Source: Salinisphaera hydrothermalis (GTDB taxonomy: Bacteria; Pseudomonadota; Gammaproteobacteria; Nevskiales; Salinisphaeraceae). From it: a stretch of 64,000 nucleotides of DNA. Both the position numbers and the translations under genes were made by a program. The notes beneath the pieces are model-generated. The model was not told the DNA's origin. It searched no databases and worked only from the letters and a program-made list of their open reading frames with translations. Shown here one piece after another: positions 8,532 to 17,348 of this stretch (position 1 is the stretch's first letter; each line of letters opens with the position of its first letter). The stretch is from NCBI RefSeq assembly GCF_040361195.1, contig NZ_APNE01000021.1; one strand, given 5' to 3'.

Positions 8532-9722
8532 TCAGGCAACATTCACGTCCTGCTCGGGCGTCCGCAGCGCCTGCTCGGGCACTTTGATCGTGACGGTCAT
8601 GCCGTTATCGGTCTGGGTCTGTACCTCGGCATCGATACGCTCGCCAAGCAACGCGATCAGTTCGTGACCGTCGCCCTGCTCCGGCGTCGATTTCATGCCC
8701 TGCCCGTTGTCGGCGACCGTGATCGTGAGGTAGCCGGCATCGCGCCGCAGCCGAACGCGCACCGTCCCCTGCTCGCCTTGCTGAAAGGCATGTTTGCTGC
8801 TGTTGGCGATCAGCTCGTTGACAATCAGTGCCAACGGGATCGCACGATCGAGATCGGCGTGCGCCGGGGCGATGTCCGGCACGATGGTTACGTTACTCTC
8901 GTCGCTCGCATAGAACAGGTTGAGGTTCTCGCAGAGCTCTTCGAGATATTGCCCGAACTCGACAACCCGGGCACGACCGGACTGATACAGATGCTGATGC
9001 AAACGGCCAAGCGTGGTCACGCGATTGCGCACCGCGCGAAAACGTTGTTGTGCCACCGGGTCGTCAAGCCGTGCCGTCTCGATGGACAGCAGGTTGCTCA
9101 CGACCTGCAGATTGTTCTTCACTCGGTGATTGAGCTCGTCGAGCAGCGCTTCTTTCTCGCGCAGCAGGCCATCCTTCTCGCGAACCGCCTCCTCGAGCGC
9201 CGCTTCGGTCTGCGTCCGCTCGTAAGCCGATGCCAAGACGTTGGCCAGCGACTGCAGAAATGCGGCGTCGTCGGCGTCGAACACCCGATTGCGGGCCGAC
9301 GTATCGGCCTCGAGTACGCCAAACGGCTTGCCCTTGCCCTGGATAATGACGTTGATGGCCTTGTCGACGCCGTGCTCGGCGAGCAACTCGGGCATACGAA
9401 AACGATCTTCATCCTGAAGATGGTTGGCGATCACCGCCTGCCCGGTGTGTAACGCGTAACCGGCCGGCGAACCCAGCTCGCCGTCGATCGTGGTTTGGCC
9501 GACCACGCCTTCGCGCCAGCCGACACCGGCGTACACCAGCAGACGATTATCCTCGGGCTGATAGCGCAGGACCTTGGCCAGCCTGGAGTTGACGCCTTCG
9601 GCGGCGAGGCGGGCTGCCTCGTGCGCCAGAGCGGCCAGATCTCGGTTATCCAGCGCATACAGACCGAACTCTGAAATCAGCGATTGCTGACGCAGACGGT
9701 ATTCAATGGCTTTGTTTGTCAT
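8532..9722 (-). CDS. GAF-domain sensor histidine kinase, HisKA_2 family
   Basis: A 396-residue cytoplasmic sensor kinase with no membrane span. A GAF sensor domain covers about 25-165, a short coiled coil about 170-195, and a HisKA_2 dimerisation/phosphoacceptor domain carries the signature ELNHRVKNNLQ with His199. A HATPase domain follows, with the N-box (LIVNELIANSSKHAF) and G-box (VADNGQGM). This family often acts in general stress or light/redox signalling through stand-alone receivers. No response regulator is adjacent, so the partner is unknown. No clear ribosome site precedes the ATG, so the start is the least certain part. Confidence 0.85.
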   Translation of the reverse strand: MTNKAIEYRLRQQSLISEFGLYALDNRDLAALAHEAARLAAEGVNSRLAKVLRYQPEDNRLLVYAGVGWREGVVGQTTIDGELGSPAGYALHTGQAVIANHLQDEDRFRMPELLAEHGVDKAINVIIQGKGKPFGVLEADTSARNRVFDADDAAFLQSLANVLASAYERTQTEAALEEAVREKDGLLREKEALLDELNHRVKNNLQVVSNLLSIETARLDDPVAQQRFRAVRNRVTTLGRLHQHLYQSGRARVVEFGQYLEELCENLNLFYASDESNVTIVPDIAPAHADLDRAIPLALIVNELIANSSKHAFQQGEQGTVRVRLRRDAGYLTITVADNGQGMKSTPEQGDGHELIALLGERIDAEVQTQTDNGMTVTIKVPEQALRTPEQDVNVA

Positions 9723-10002
9723 GTCACAAAAACAGGCCGGGATTCGTGAAGGACAGGTTCGGGCCGGGCCAGCCTATAAATCATAGCGCATGATGACCGA
9801 TTCGGCCGCACATCCGTGCACGCACGCTGCAACGCGGGACCGCACCCGCCCCGCCAGCGCATGTTTCGTTAAACCCATACACATGCGGCCGGGCGCCCGA
9901 ACAGCGGCCGCGCCGACAGCAACGCGACGCACGACGCCCCAAAACCGGTCATACGGGCTGTCAGCGCGCACGCCCCGACCGGTACCCGTCGCGGCTATCG
10001 TT

Positions 10003-10755
10003 TTACGGCGTACTGGCAATCAAGCGGCTCGACGACGGCGCACCGCAATGCAGATATCGCGAGTGCTTGATCCATTTGGACTTGGGGTAGTACGCAAACA
10101 CGTACTGGCCATCCTTGAGGCTATTGATCAGCGGTTTGACGATCGCCGGCCGGACGGCCGGACAGCCCAGGCTTCGGCCCAGCCGACCGACACGGTGAAT
10201 GAACGCCGGGGTGGCATAGCTGGCGCCGTGGATGACGATCGCACGGCTATAGGCATTGCTGTTGATGCCCGGCTCCAGCCCCTTGAGCCGGAGCGCATAA
10301 CCGTCATGGCCTTCATAGCTGTTGAGCGTGCGGAACAGGCCAAGGCTGGACTCGTGGCTGTCCGGCACGTTGGAGAAGCGCACGGCCTCGTTCGCGCCGC
10401 TGGCGCGGCCATGCGCCACCCATTCCTTGAACAACAATCGCGGCCGGGACAGATCGAACACCCACAAGCGGCGCTCGGTCGAGGGCAGCGAATAATCGAT
10501 TACGGCCAGTCGATCCGCGACCGGTTGGCCGCGCCGCTCGGCGCAACTCATGGCCGAGGCCGCCAGAGCGAGCACCTTCGGATCGGCGCTCGGCGCCAGG
10601 CGTTCGAGCGTATCGGACAAACTGGCGGCATGCGCGGCACCCGCCAGCGCGCCCCAGCTTACCAACGCATACCCGAGGGTTTTGGGGACCGCCGGTCGCC
10701 GACCGGCGCGGGCAATAATGGACGAAACAAGGCACGACAGCGGTTGGATCAGCAT
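10003..10755 (-). CDS. murein L,D-transpeptidase catalytic domain (YkuD_2) protein
   Basis: A 250-residue exported protein. An N-terminal hydrophobic segment (LGYALVSWGALAGAAHAAS) looks like a signal peptide with AHA-A cleavage. The catalytic region has the YkuD_2 pattern: an IVIHGA histidine and then GRLGRSLGCPAV with the nucleophilic cysteine. Such proteins remodel peptidoglycan or anchor proteins in the periplasm. I prefer the Met at 10755; a longer frame adds 23 residues. It diverges from the larger L,D-transpeptidase gene at 10879, so the two may share regulation. Confidence 0.85.
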   Translation of the reverse strand: MLIQPLSCLVSSIIARAGRRPAVPKTLGYALVSWGALAGAAHAASLSDTLERLAPSADPKVLALAASAMSCAERRGQPVADRLAVIDYSLPSTERRLWVFDLSRPRLLFKEWVAHGRASGANEAVRFSNVPDSHESSLGLFRTLNSYEGHDGYALRLKGLEPGINSNAYSRAIVIHGASYATPAFIHRVGRLGRSLGCPAVRPAIVKPLINSLKDGQYVFAYYPKSKWIKHSRYLHCGAPSSSRLIASTP

Positions 10756-10878
10756 CGTTCGCGGGCCCGTGTAGCCATGATGACGGCCCGGCGTATTGAT
10801 TCCAATCAAGGTCCACCGCGGCACAAGCCGCCATTATCACCAAATAACGATCTGAGACAACCGCTTGGAGAAAACCGC

Positions 10879-12510
10879 GTGCGCGCACGACGCTATCTGG
10901 CAACACTCGGCATCGGTCTGTTGCTTTGCGCGACACTCGGTCCGGCCTGGGGCGACACCGGCCCTGACCCGGCGGTCGCACAACAGTTGCAGACGATGCT
11001 CGCGCAGACGCAATGGTCGAACGCGCCGGCCGACGCAAGCCTGGACCAGGTCCGGCGTTTCTACCAGACACGCGATTTTCGACCGGTGTGGAATCGACCC
11101 GACGCCGTGCCCGCGTTCGTGGCCGCACTCTACACGCTGGTCGACGACGGCCTCGAGCCGAGCGATTACGGCGCGGGCCGTATCGAGGCCGCCTATCGTC
11201 GCGCCTACGCGCCCGATGGCAATTCAGCGACCCGCGCCGCCTTCGATCTGGTCGCCACGCGGCTTTATCTAAGCGTGCTCGACGACCTGAACCGGGGCAA
11301 GGTCGACCCGGCGCTACTGGCCCCCGTATGGGGCTTGCCGGTCGAGCGATATCATCCCGATATGGCCGCGCTGTCGCGGTCGGTGGATACGCTCGACTTC
11401 GAGCACGCTTTTGCCATGGCGCGCCCGACCCACCCGACCTACCAGCGGTTGCGCGCCGCGCTCGCCCGCTATCGGGACATCCAGAATCGTGGCGGCTGGC
11501 CAGTGCTACCCGCCGCGGCCGGCACGCTACGCCCGGGCGATATCAACCCGGCCGTGCCTCTGCTGCGCCAGCGACTGGCCGCGGTCGACGATATTCCTAC
11601 CCCGTCGGCCGCGCCCGATGTATACGACGACGCACTCGCCGCCGCCGTGCGTCGCTTCCAGCGCGCGCATTACCTGAACGCCGATGCCGTGGTCGGGGCC
11701 CAGACCCGTGCGGCATTGAACGTCGGCGTGGCCGCTCGTATCGACCAGATTCGCGTCAATCTCGAACGAGCGCGACTGCTCATGCATAACCTGCCGCGAT
11801 CATTCGTGCTGGTGGATATTGCCGGTTATCGACTCACGTATTACCGACCGGATGGGCAAGTCTGGCGCACGCGCATCGTGGTCGGTTTGCCGTATCGGCG
11901 CACGCCGTCATTGCGCTCGGAAATCACGCATCTGACCTTCAACCCGACGTGGACTGTTCCCGCGTCGATCACGTATCGCGAAATGCTGCCGCGCATCCGT
12001 CGCAGTCCCGGTTATCTGGCACGCGAACACCTGCGCGTGCTCTCGCCCTCGGGACACGTACTCAACCCCGCGGCGATCGATTGGTCGCAGCCACCGCCGA
12101 TCGTGCTCCGACAGAGCGCCGGGCCGGACAATGCACTTGGTCGGGTGGTCTTTCGATTCCCGAATCCGTATACGGTTTATTTGCACGACACGCCGAGCCA
12201 GTCGCTATTCGACCAACCGCGCCGCGCGTTCAGCCACGGCTGCATGCGGGTCCAACACGCGCTCGAATTCGCTCGGCTTTTGCTCGACGATGCCCAGCAC
12301 TGGAACGCCGCCGACATCGACCGTGTCGTGGCCTCCGGCAAAACGACCCGCGTGAATCTCGTCCATCCGGTGCCAGTGATCGTGCACTACTGGACGGTCA
12401 ATGTCGGCGCAGACGGGCGGCTGGCGTTCAAACCGGATATCTACGCCCGCGATCAGGCCCTGCTCGCCGCGCTCGACCAGCCGCTGGATCTGGTGCGCAA
12501 TCTGCACTGA
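10879..12510 (+). CDS. L,D-transpeptidase with peptidoglycan-binding domain (YcbB/LdtD-like)
   Basis: A 543-residue periplasmic enzyme that makes 3-3 cross-links in peptidoglycan. A signal peptide (hydrophobic LATLGIGLLLCATLGPAWG) is followed by an LdtD scaffold domain (FYQTRDFRPVWNRP...), a peptidoglycan-binding helix bundle near residues 215-280 (RFQRAHYLNADAVVGAQTRAAL), and a YkuD domain. The catalytic motif SHGCMR has its cysteine near residue 455. I start at GTG 10879, preceded by TTGGAG at 8-base spacing. The in-frame open stretch upstream back to 9790 overlaps the opposite gene and is not protein-like. Confidence 0.9.
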   Translation: MRARRYLATLGIGLLLCATLGPAWGDTGPDPAVAQQLQTMLAQTQWSNAPADASLDQVRRFYQTRDFRPVWNRPDAVPAFVAALYTLVDDGLEPSDYGAGRIEAAYRRAYAPDGNSATRAAFDLVATRLYLSVLDDLNRGKVDPALLAPVWGLPVERYHPDMAALSRSVDTLDFEHAFAMARPTHPTYQRLRAALARYRDIQNRGGWPVLPAAAGTLRPGDINPAVPLLRQRLAAVDDIPTPSAAPDVYDDALAAAVRRFQRAHYLNADAVVGAQTRAALNVGVAARIDQIRVNLERARLLMHNLPRSFVLVDIAGYRLTYYRPDGQVWRTRIVVGLPYRRTPSLRSEITHLTFNPTWTVPASITYREMLPRIRRSPGYLAREHLRVLSPSGHVLNPAAIDWSQPPPIVLRQSAGPDNALGRVVFRFPNPYTVYLHDTPSQSLFDQPRRAFSHGCMRVQHALEFARLLLDDAQHWNAADIDRVVASGKTTRVNLVHPVPVIVHYWTVNVGADGRLAFKPDIYARDQALLAALDQPLDLVRNLH

Positions 12511-12662
12511 TCCGGGCGTAACAAAACGTCCGCTGCGGCGGCGGGCCTCTTCATGCATCGAGGCGAATCGATCGAGGCCGGTTTCTACAAAAACACTGAG
12601 ACGCCCATAGCGCACCAGACCCTACAAGAACCGCTGGCGCACCCGACAGACGCTGCCCTATA

Positions 12663-14122
12663 GTGGGAATAAAGCGGTCTGCGGGAAAAACCCCGAACAC
12701 GGGCCTCATAATCAAAAGGGGGGGCAGCCCGGGCCGACCGACGCTGATGGTGCAGGACAAATCCAAGCGACACCGCGCGCCATGCCGTGCGCCGAGCGAG
12801 CCGTGTCTTGGCGATACCGGCGGTGTGCCACGTGATGCCTCGCATCGAGCCGCCGTACTCACTTTGCTGCTCTGGATCACGGCGGTCGGGTCGCTGTTGT
12901 TCACCGTCTGGAATCTGTTCCACCAGCATATCGCTTTGGCGGCCGTCGAATTCGTCCTGGCCGGCTATGCCTTGATCCTGTTGTGGGCCACTCGTGGGCG
13001 GCCCGATCCCGGCTATTACGCGCTGGGGTTTGTGGTACCGCTCGGCCCAGGGCCTGTTGCCGTTTCGTGCGAGTCCGCGACAAACGCTGTTGTGCGGCAA
13101 GACGAGGCGTAGTACGCGCCGTGCAGTCACTCTGCATAAGCGGGCTACAACGCTGGATTGCCGCACAACAGCGCTTGTCCCTTCGGGTTGGGCCGCAAAT
13201 CGCGCCCGGCGGCGTTGCGAGTCTTGATCGTGACACGCCATGATCGGCGACTCGCGCCTTGCCGGACACGATTTGCGGACGCCAACGCGGCGCTCGCACG
13301 AAACGGCAACAGGCCCTTGTGATCCTGTTCGGCTATATGGCGGTGCCGCTGAGCGAATCGCTCTATGTCTGGATGCTGGCGATCCCGGTTGTGTCCTACA
13401 TCCTGCTGGGACAATGGCTGGGCTTCGCCGTGACCGTGGTTTTCTTCGCCCTGGCGGTGGGGAGCTCGGTCATCAAGCTGGGCGACTCGCACGTCGCCTG
13501 GGAAGCCGCCTCGCTGAACCTCGCGGTGTGCTTCATTTCGGTGGCCGGACTGGCGCACGTCTATGAAGTCGTACGGGCCAATACCGAGCGCCAGCTGCGC
13601 GCCTCCGCGCTTCGCGATTCGCTAACCGGCACGTTCAATCGCACCGGATTGAACGTGCGCTTTGACTACTACGAAGAAGCCGCGGCCGACGTGCCCGCCG
13701 CCCTCGGGCTGATTCTTCTCGACCTCGACCACTTCAAGCGCGTCAACGATACACACGGGCATCATGCCGGCGATCGCGTATTGCGCCGCGTCGCGCGGTG
13801 TATCGATACCCATATCGAGTCCGGGGACACCGCGGGCCGGCTGGGCGGCGAGGAATTCGTCGTACTGCTGCCCGACCGCGATCTGGAGCAGACGCGGCGG
13901 GTTGCCGAGCGTATTCGTTATGCGATCGCGTCGTCCCACGGGCGCGACAAGAGCCGACCGATCGAGATCACGGCGACGCTGGGCGTCGCCGTGCGCCACG
14001 GTGGTGAAAGCCTCGATACGTTACTCGCCCGCGCCGATGCGCGGCTTTATTGCGGCAAACTCAACAACCGCGATCAGGTGGTGTCGGCCGTACCGCCCGA
14101 CGCCGATCCGAAGCACGTCTGA
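12663..14122 (+). pseudogene. diguanylate cyclase (GGDEF) split by a 269-bp insertion
   Basis: Two out-of-frame halves encode one membrane diguanylate cyclase, an enzyme that makes cyclic di-GMP from two GTP. The 5' half (to 13048) has two membrane helices and ends ...GFVVPLG. The 3' half (from 13318) starts VILFGYMAVPLSES, adds further helices, then a GGDEF domain with DLDHFKRVNDTHGHHAGD and the active-site variant GGEEF. Deleting exactly 13049-13317 joins the frames as GGC-CCT-GTG-ATC. The likely original start is 12663 or ATG 12747. As it stands, no full-length protein can be made. The 3' half could be translated alone from an internal start within or after the element; the open frame begins at 13259. 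Confidence 0.85.
13049..13317. mobile_element. MITE-like element with 25-bp terminal inverted repeats
   Basis: 269 bp bounded by perfect 25-bp inverted repeats (13049-13073 and 13293-13317, starting AGGGCCTGTTGCCGTTTCGT). Inside are two nested hairpins: 13080-13100 pairs with 13158-13178 (21 bp, one mismatch), and CCGCAAATCG at 13192-13201 pairs with CGATTTGCGG at 13269-13278. It has no plausible transposase gene, so it would be mobilised in trans. No target duplication is visible. Related ends lie at 3913-3937 and 17276-17348. The ends resemble those of IS5-type elements, but I could not identify the family. Confidence 0.8.
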
Positions 14123-14169
14123 CCGGCGGACGGTTGCACACGGCCGATTCTGACGTCATATATGCGCGC

Positions 14170-15255
14170 ATGAGTGCCAGCGCTCCGAATCGTCTGCGAA
14201 AGATCGTCCACGTCGACATGGACGCGTTCTATGCGTCGGTGGAACAGCGCGACGATCCTGCCCTGCGCGGCAAGCCAGTGGTGGTGGCCCAGCGCAGCGC
14301 GCGGGCGGTGGTCACCGCGGCAAGCTACGAGGCCCGGCCGTTCGGGATTCATTCGGCCATGCCCGCATTACGCGCGGCCAAGCTCTGTCCCGAGGCGATC
14401 TTCGTGCCCCCGGATTTCGCGCGTTATCGCGCGGTGTCGGCGCAGATTCGCGAAATCTTCTTTCGTTACACGCCGCATGTCGAGCCGTTGTCGCTGGACG
14501 AAGCCTATCTCGATGTCACCGAACCGTTGATCCCCTCGCCGTCCGCCACCGAAACAGCGCGCGCGATCCGATCGGCGATTCGCGAAGAAACCGGACTCAC
14601 CGCCTCGGCCGGGATCGCGCCGAATAAATTTCTGGCCAAGATCGCCTCCGACTGGCGCAAACCCGATGGCCAGTTCGTGATCAAACCGCACCACGTCGAT
14701 CGCTTTCTCGTGGATCTGGAAGTCGGCAAGATTCCCGGCGTTGGCCGGGTGATGCGATCCAAGCTCGCGGAGATGAATGTGACCACCGCCGGCGATCTGC
14801 GCGCGGTCGGCGCCGCCGTGCTCGTGGAGCGCTTCGGCCGCTGGGGCCAGCGCCTGTCCGAGCTCGCCGAGGGCATCGACGATCGCCCGGTGAAGTCGCA
14901 TCGCGAGGCGGTGCAGATTTCGGCCGAAGACACGCTGCGCGAGGATCTGCCATTGTCGGAACTGGCACCGCATATCCAGCGCATGGCGGACAAGACCTGG
15001 TCGAACTATCAGCGCAAGGCCGAGCGCGTCGCCTGCACGATCGTGCTCAAACTCAAGACCTCGGACTTCCAGATCCTCACCCGCAGTTATACCCCGGTCG
15101 CCCCGCCACGCAGCGCCGCGGAGCTCGCAGAAATCGCCTGCGCCCTGCGCGATCGCGTCGGCCGTGATCCGAACGAACGCTATCGGCTGGTCGGCGTGGG
15201 CCTGTCCGGGTTCGTCGCGGATCACGAAGCGACCCGACAAACAGCCCTGTTCTGA
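14170..15255 (+). CDS. dinB: DNA polymerase IV
   Basis: A Y-family translesion polymerase of 361 residues. The palm carboxylates are in VHVDMDAFYASVE near the start and SLDEAYLDVT about residue 110; helix-hairpin-helix (GKIPGVGRVM) and little-finger regions follow. Lengths are typical (E. coli 351). The C-terminus lacks a recognisable beta-clamp motif of the classical QLVLGL form; it ends TRQTALF, which may serve as the clamp-binding peptide. I saw no LexA box just upstream. The ATG at 14170 gives the normal N-terminus. Confidence 0.95.
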   Translation: MSASAPNRLRKIVHVDMDAFYASVEQRDDPALRGKPVVVAQRSARAVVTAASYEARPFGIHSAMPALRAAKLCPEAIFVPPDFARYRAVSAQIREIFFRYTPHVEPLSLDEAYLDVTEPLIPSPSATETARAIRSAIREETGLTASAGIAPNKFLAKIASDWRKPDGQFVIKPHHVDRFLVDLEVGKIPGVGRVMRSKLAEMNVTTAGDLRAVGAAVLVERFGRWGQRLSELAEGIDDRPVKSHREAVQISAEDTLREDLPLSELAPHIQRMADKTWSNYQRKAERVACTIVLKLKTSDFQILTRSYTPVAPPRSAAELAEIACALRDRVGRDPNERYRLVGVGLSGFVADHEATRQTALF

Positions 15256-15262
15256 CGAACTT

Positions 15263-15284
15263 AGCGCCTATTCCAATAGGCGCT
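15263..15284 (+). terminator. hairpin downstream of dinB, possible terminator
   Basis: Perfect 10-bp arms (AGCGCCTATT / AATAGGCGCT) with a 2-base centre, 8 bases after the dinB stop. There is no T-run, so termination is uncertain. It may be an operator-like palindrome or a small repeat. Confidence 0.35.
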
Positions 15285-15380
15285 TAGTCGCCGAAAGTTG
15301 CTGACGCCCCGCGCGATCCCGGATTGACGACAGCCGAGCGCTTTGCTGCGATATGAAAATAACTCGCACCGGTAGCATCG

Positions 15381-16085
15381 ATGGGTTATTGGCTCTATTA
15401 CTGGCCGAGCATTGCCGGCCGCGGCGAATTCGTACGTCTGGCACTGGAGGACGCTGGCGTCGACTATGTCGATGTCGGTCGCGACCGGGGCGCCAACGCC
15501 GTCGCGCAGATGATCCACAACGGCGACCACTTCGCCCCGCCGATCCTCGCCGACGAACACGAATCCGTCTCGCATGTGGCGCATATCCTGGCGTGGATCA
15601 GCCGGCCGCTCGATCTCGCGCCGCAAGACGAGCGCGATTTCCGGCGAATGCATCAAATGCAGCTCACGCTCACGGATTTCGTGGCGGAAATCCACGACAC
15701 CCATCATCCGCTCGGCGCCAGTCTGTATTACGAAGAACAGAAGGAAGCGGCGGCCCGCCGCAGCGCCGTGTTCATCGATGATCGGGTGCCGAAGTTTCTC
15801 GCCTATTTCGAACGCGTGCTCACCGACAATCCGGACAGCGATGAATGGGCTATCGGTCGCCGCTGCACCACACTCGATCTATCGCTGTTCCAAGTTATGC
15901 GCGGCCTGCGCTACGCCTTCCCGAATGCACTCGCCGAAAACGAAACACCAGCGCTCGACGAACTCACACGGCGGGTTGCCCGGCGCCGGCGTATTGCCCG
16001 GTATCTCGACAGCGAGCGTTGCATCGGTTTTAACGAGGACGGCGTATTCCGCCGCTACCCCGAGCTCGACAGGCCCGATCGATGA
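15381..16085 (+). CDS. glutathione S-transferase family protein
   Basis: A 234-residue cytosolic GST-like protein. The N-terminal thioredoxin-fold starts WLYYWPSIAGRGEFVRLALEDAG, matching the GST N-domain with the catalytic Tyr/Ser region. The cis-Pro segment reads APPILADEHESVSHVAHIL, where the family usually has P-x-L...ES-x-AI. A helical C-domain follows. Substrate unknown. Its stop overlaps the tpm start by 4 bases (ATGA), implying translational coupling with the methyltransferase. Both could act in detoxification. Confidence 0.85.
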   Translation: MGYWLYYWPSIAGRGEFVRLALEDAGVDYVDVGRDRGANAVAQMIHNGDHFAPPILADEHESVSHVAHILAWISRPLDLAPQDERDFRRMHQMQLTLTDFVAEIHDTHHPLGASLYYEEQKEAAARRSAVFIDDRVPKFLAYFERVLTDNPDSDEWAIGRRCTTLDLSLFQVMRGLRYAFPNALAENETPALDELTRRVARRRRIARYLDSERCIGFNEDGVFRRYPELDRPDR

Positions 16086-16738
16086 AGCAGGATTTCTGGC
16101 TCGAACGTTGGGATAAGAAACAGATCGGGTTTCATCAACCCGAGGGGCATCCTCTCCTGCGCGAGCACTGGTCGCAGCTGTCGCTGGTGCCGAACAGCCG
16201 CATCCTCGTACCGCTCTGCGGCAAATCTCGCGATATGCTCTGGCTCGCCGAGCAGGGGCATCGCGTCACCGGGGTCGAGCTGAGCGCGATCGCCGCGCGC
16301 GAGTTCTTCGAGGAGGCCGAGCTGACCTACCGGCGCCAACGCTTGGGCGCGTTCGACTGCTTCGTGGGCAAGGACGTCGAGATTCGCGTGGGCGATTTCT
16401 TCGATCTGCCGGCTGCCGATCTCGCCCGCTTCGAGGGTTTCTACGATCGCGCCGCGCTCATCGCCCTGCCCGAAGACATGCGGCGTGCGTACGTCGATCA
16501 CCTCATGTCGGGGCTGCGCCGCGGTGCCACCGGCCTGCTGATCACCTTCGGTTACGACCCGGCGATCATGGACGGCCCGCCCTTCAACGTCGATGACGAG
16601 GATGTCGGCGAACTCTATGGCCGCTACGCCCATGTCGATCTGCTGGCAGAACGACGCGGCCTGCCGGATAGCGATCACCTACGCGACCGCGGGCTGACCG
16701 ACGCACGCGACGGCATTTATCGCATCGTGCGGCGCTAA
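16082..16738 (+). CDS. tpm: thiopurine S-methyltransferase
   Basis: A 218-residue SAM-dependent methyltransferase of the TPMT family, which in bacteria methylates thiopurines and is linked to selenium/tellurium methylation and resistance. Hallmarks: FWLERWDKKQIGFHQPEGHPLL at the start, RILVPLCGKSRDMLWLAEQGHRVTGVELS (SAM motif I), and a DRAAL segment in the middle. Length equals E. coli and Pseudomonas Tpm. It is coupled to the upstream GST gene by a 4-base overlap. Confidence 0.93.
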   Translation: MKQDFWLERWDKKQIGFHQPEGHPLLREHWSQLSLVPNSRILVPLCGKSRDMLWLAEQGHRVTGVELSAIAAREFFEEAELTYRRQRLGAFDCFVGKDVEIRVGDFFDLPAADLARFEGFYDRAALIALPEDMRRAYVDHLMSGLRRGATGLLITFGYDPAIMDGPPFNVDDEDVGELYGRYAHVDLLAERRGLPDSDHLRDRGLTDARDGIYRIVRR

Positions 16739-16809
16739 ATCTGAAAACACGCCTTGTCGAATTACGCGATTCGTGCTGAGATCGCGTCATCGCCCGTTCA
16801 CGCCTCGGC

Positions 16810-17262
16810 ATGCAACCGCGCCTGCTCAAGCATTTCATGAACGTCTGGCCGCCCTTTGCGGCCAGCGGCATCCACGTCGCCCATCTCGCCGACGACTGGA
16901 GTGTGGCCCGCGTGACGCTGCGGCTGCGCCGGTGGAACCGCAATTACGTTGGCACCCACTTCGGCGGCAACCTGTTCAAGATGTGCGATCCGTTCTGGAT
17001 GCTGCTGGCGATGGAACGCCTGGGGCACGACTACATCGTGTGGGACAAGGCCGGCGAGATCGAGTTCGTCGCCCCCGGGCGCGAAACGGTACATGCCGAG
17101 TTCGTGTTCGGCGACGCCCTGCGCGCCGAAGCTGTCGCCGCCACCGACGGCGGCGACAAGTTCCTGCGCTGGTACGAGAACGACATCACCACGGCCGACG
17201 GCACGGTGATCGCCCGCGTACGCAAACAGCTCTATATCCGGCGCAAGCGGCGCGACCGCTGA
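16810..17262 (+). CDS. DUF4442 hotdog-fold (thioesterase-like) protein
   Basis: A 150-residue protein with DUF4442 composition: a central YVGTHFGGNLFKMCDPFWMLL segment like the hotdog helix of acyl-CoA thioesterases, and a VWDKAGEIEFVAPG strand. Function has not been established for the family; a thioester hydrolase role is inferred from fold. The start lacks a clear ribosome site. The fragment of the MITE-like element begins 14 bases after its stop, and convergent maeA lies beyond that. Confidence 0.75.
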   Translation: MQPRLLKHFMNVWPPFAASGIHVAHLADDWSVARVTLRLRRWNRNYVGTHFGGNLFKMCDPFWMLLAMERLGHDYIVWDKAGEIEFVAPGRETVHAEFVFGDALRAEAVAATDGGDKFLRWYENDITTADGTVIARVRKQLYIRRKRRDR

Positions 17263-17275
17263 GCGAACTACGGTG

Positions 17276-17348
17276 CGGCGACTCGCGCCTTACCCAACAC
17301 GATTTGCGGACGCCAACGCTGCGCTCGCACGAAACCTCAATACGCCCT
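17276..17348. repeat. truncated copy of the MITE-like element, right end
   Basis: 73 bases align without gaps to 13245-13317, the right 73 bases of the element, at about 65 of 73 identities. They include a diverged terminal repeat (17324-17348, 21/25). The left part of the element is absent. Its outer end (CCCTAG) abuts and overlaps the stop codon of maeA, so the insertion or its remnant defines the 3' end of that gene. Confidence 0.75.

Noticed and set aside
15263..15284. Short sequence shared with the right edge of the window (AGCGCCTATTCC near 63964)
   Set aside because: A 12-base match is expected by chance many times in 64 kb, so it is not evidence of a repeat family.
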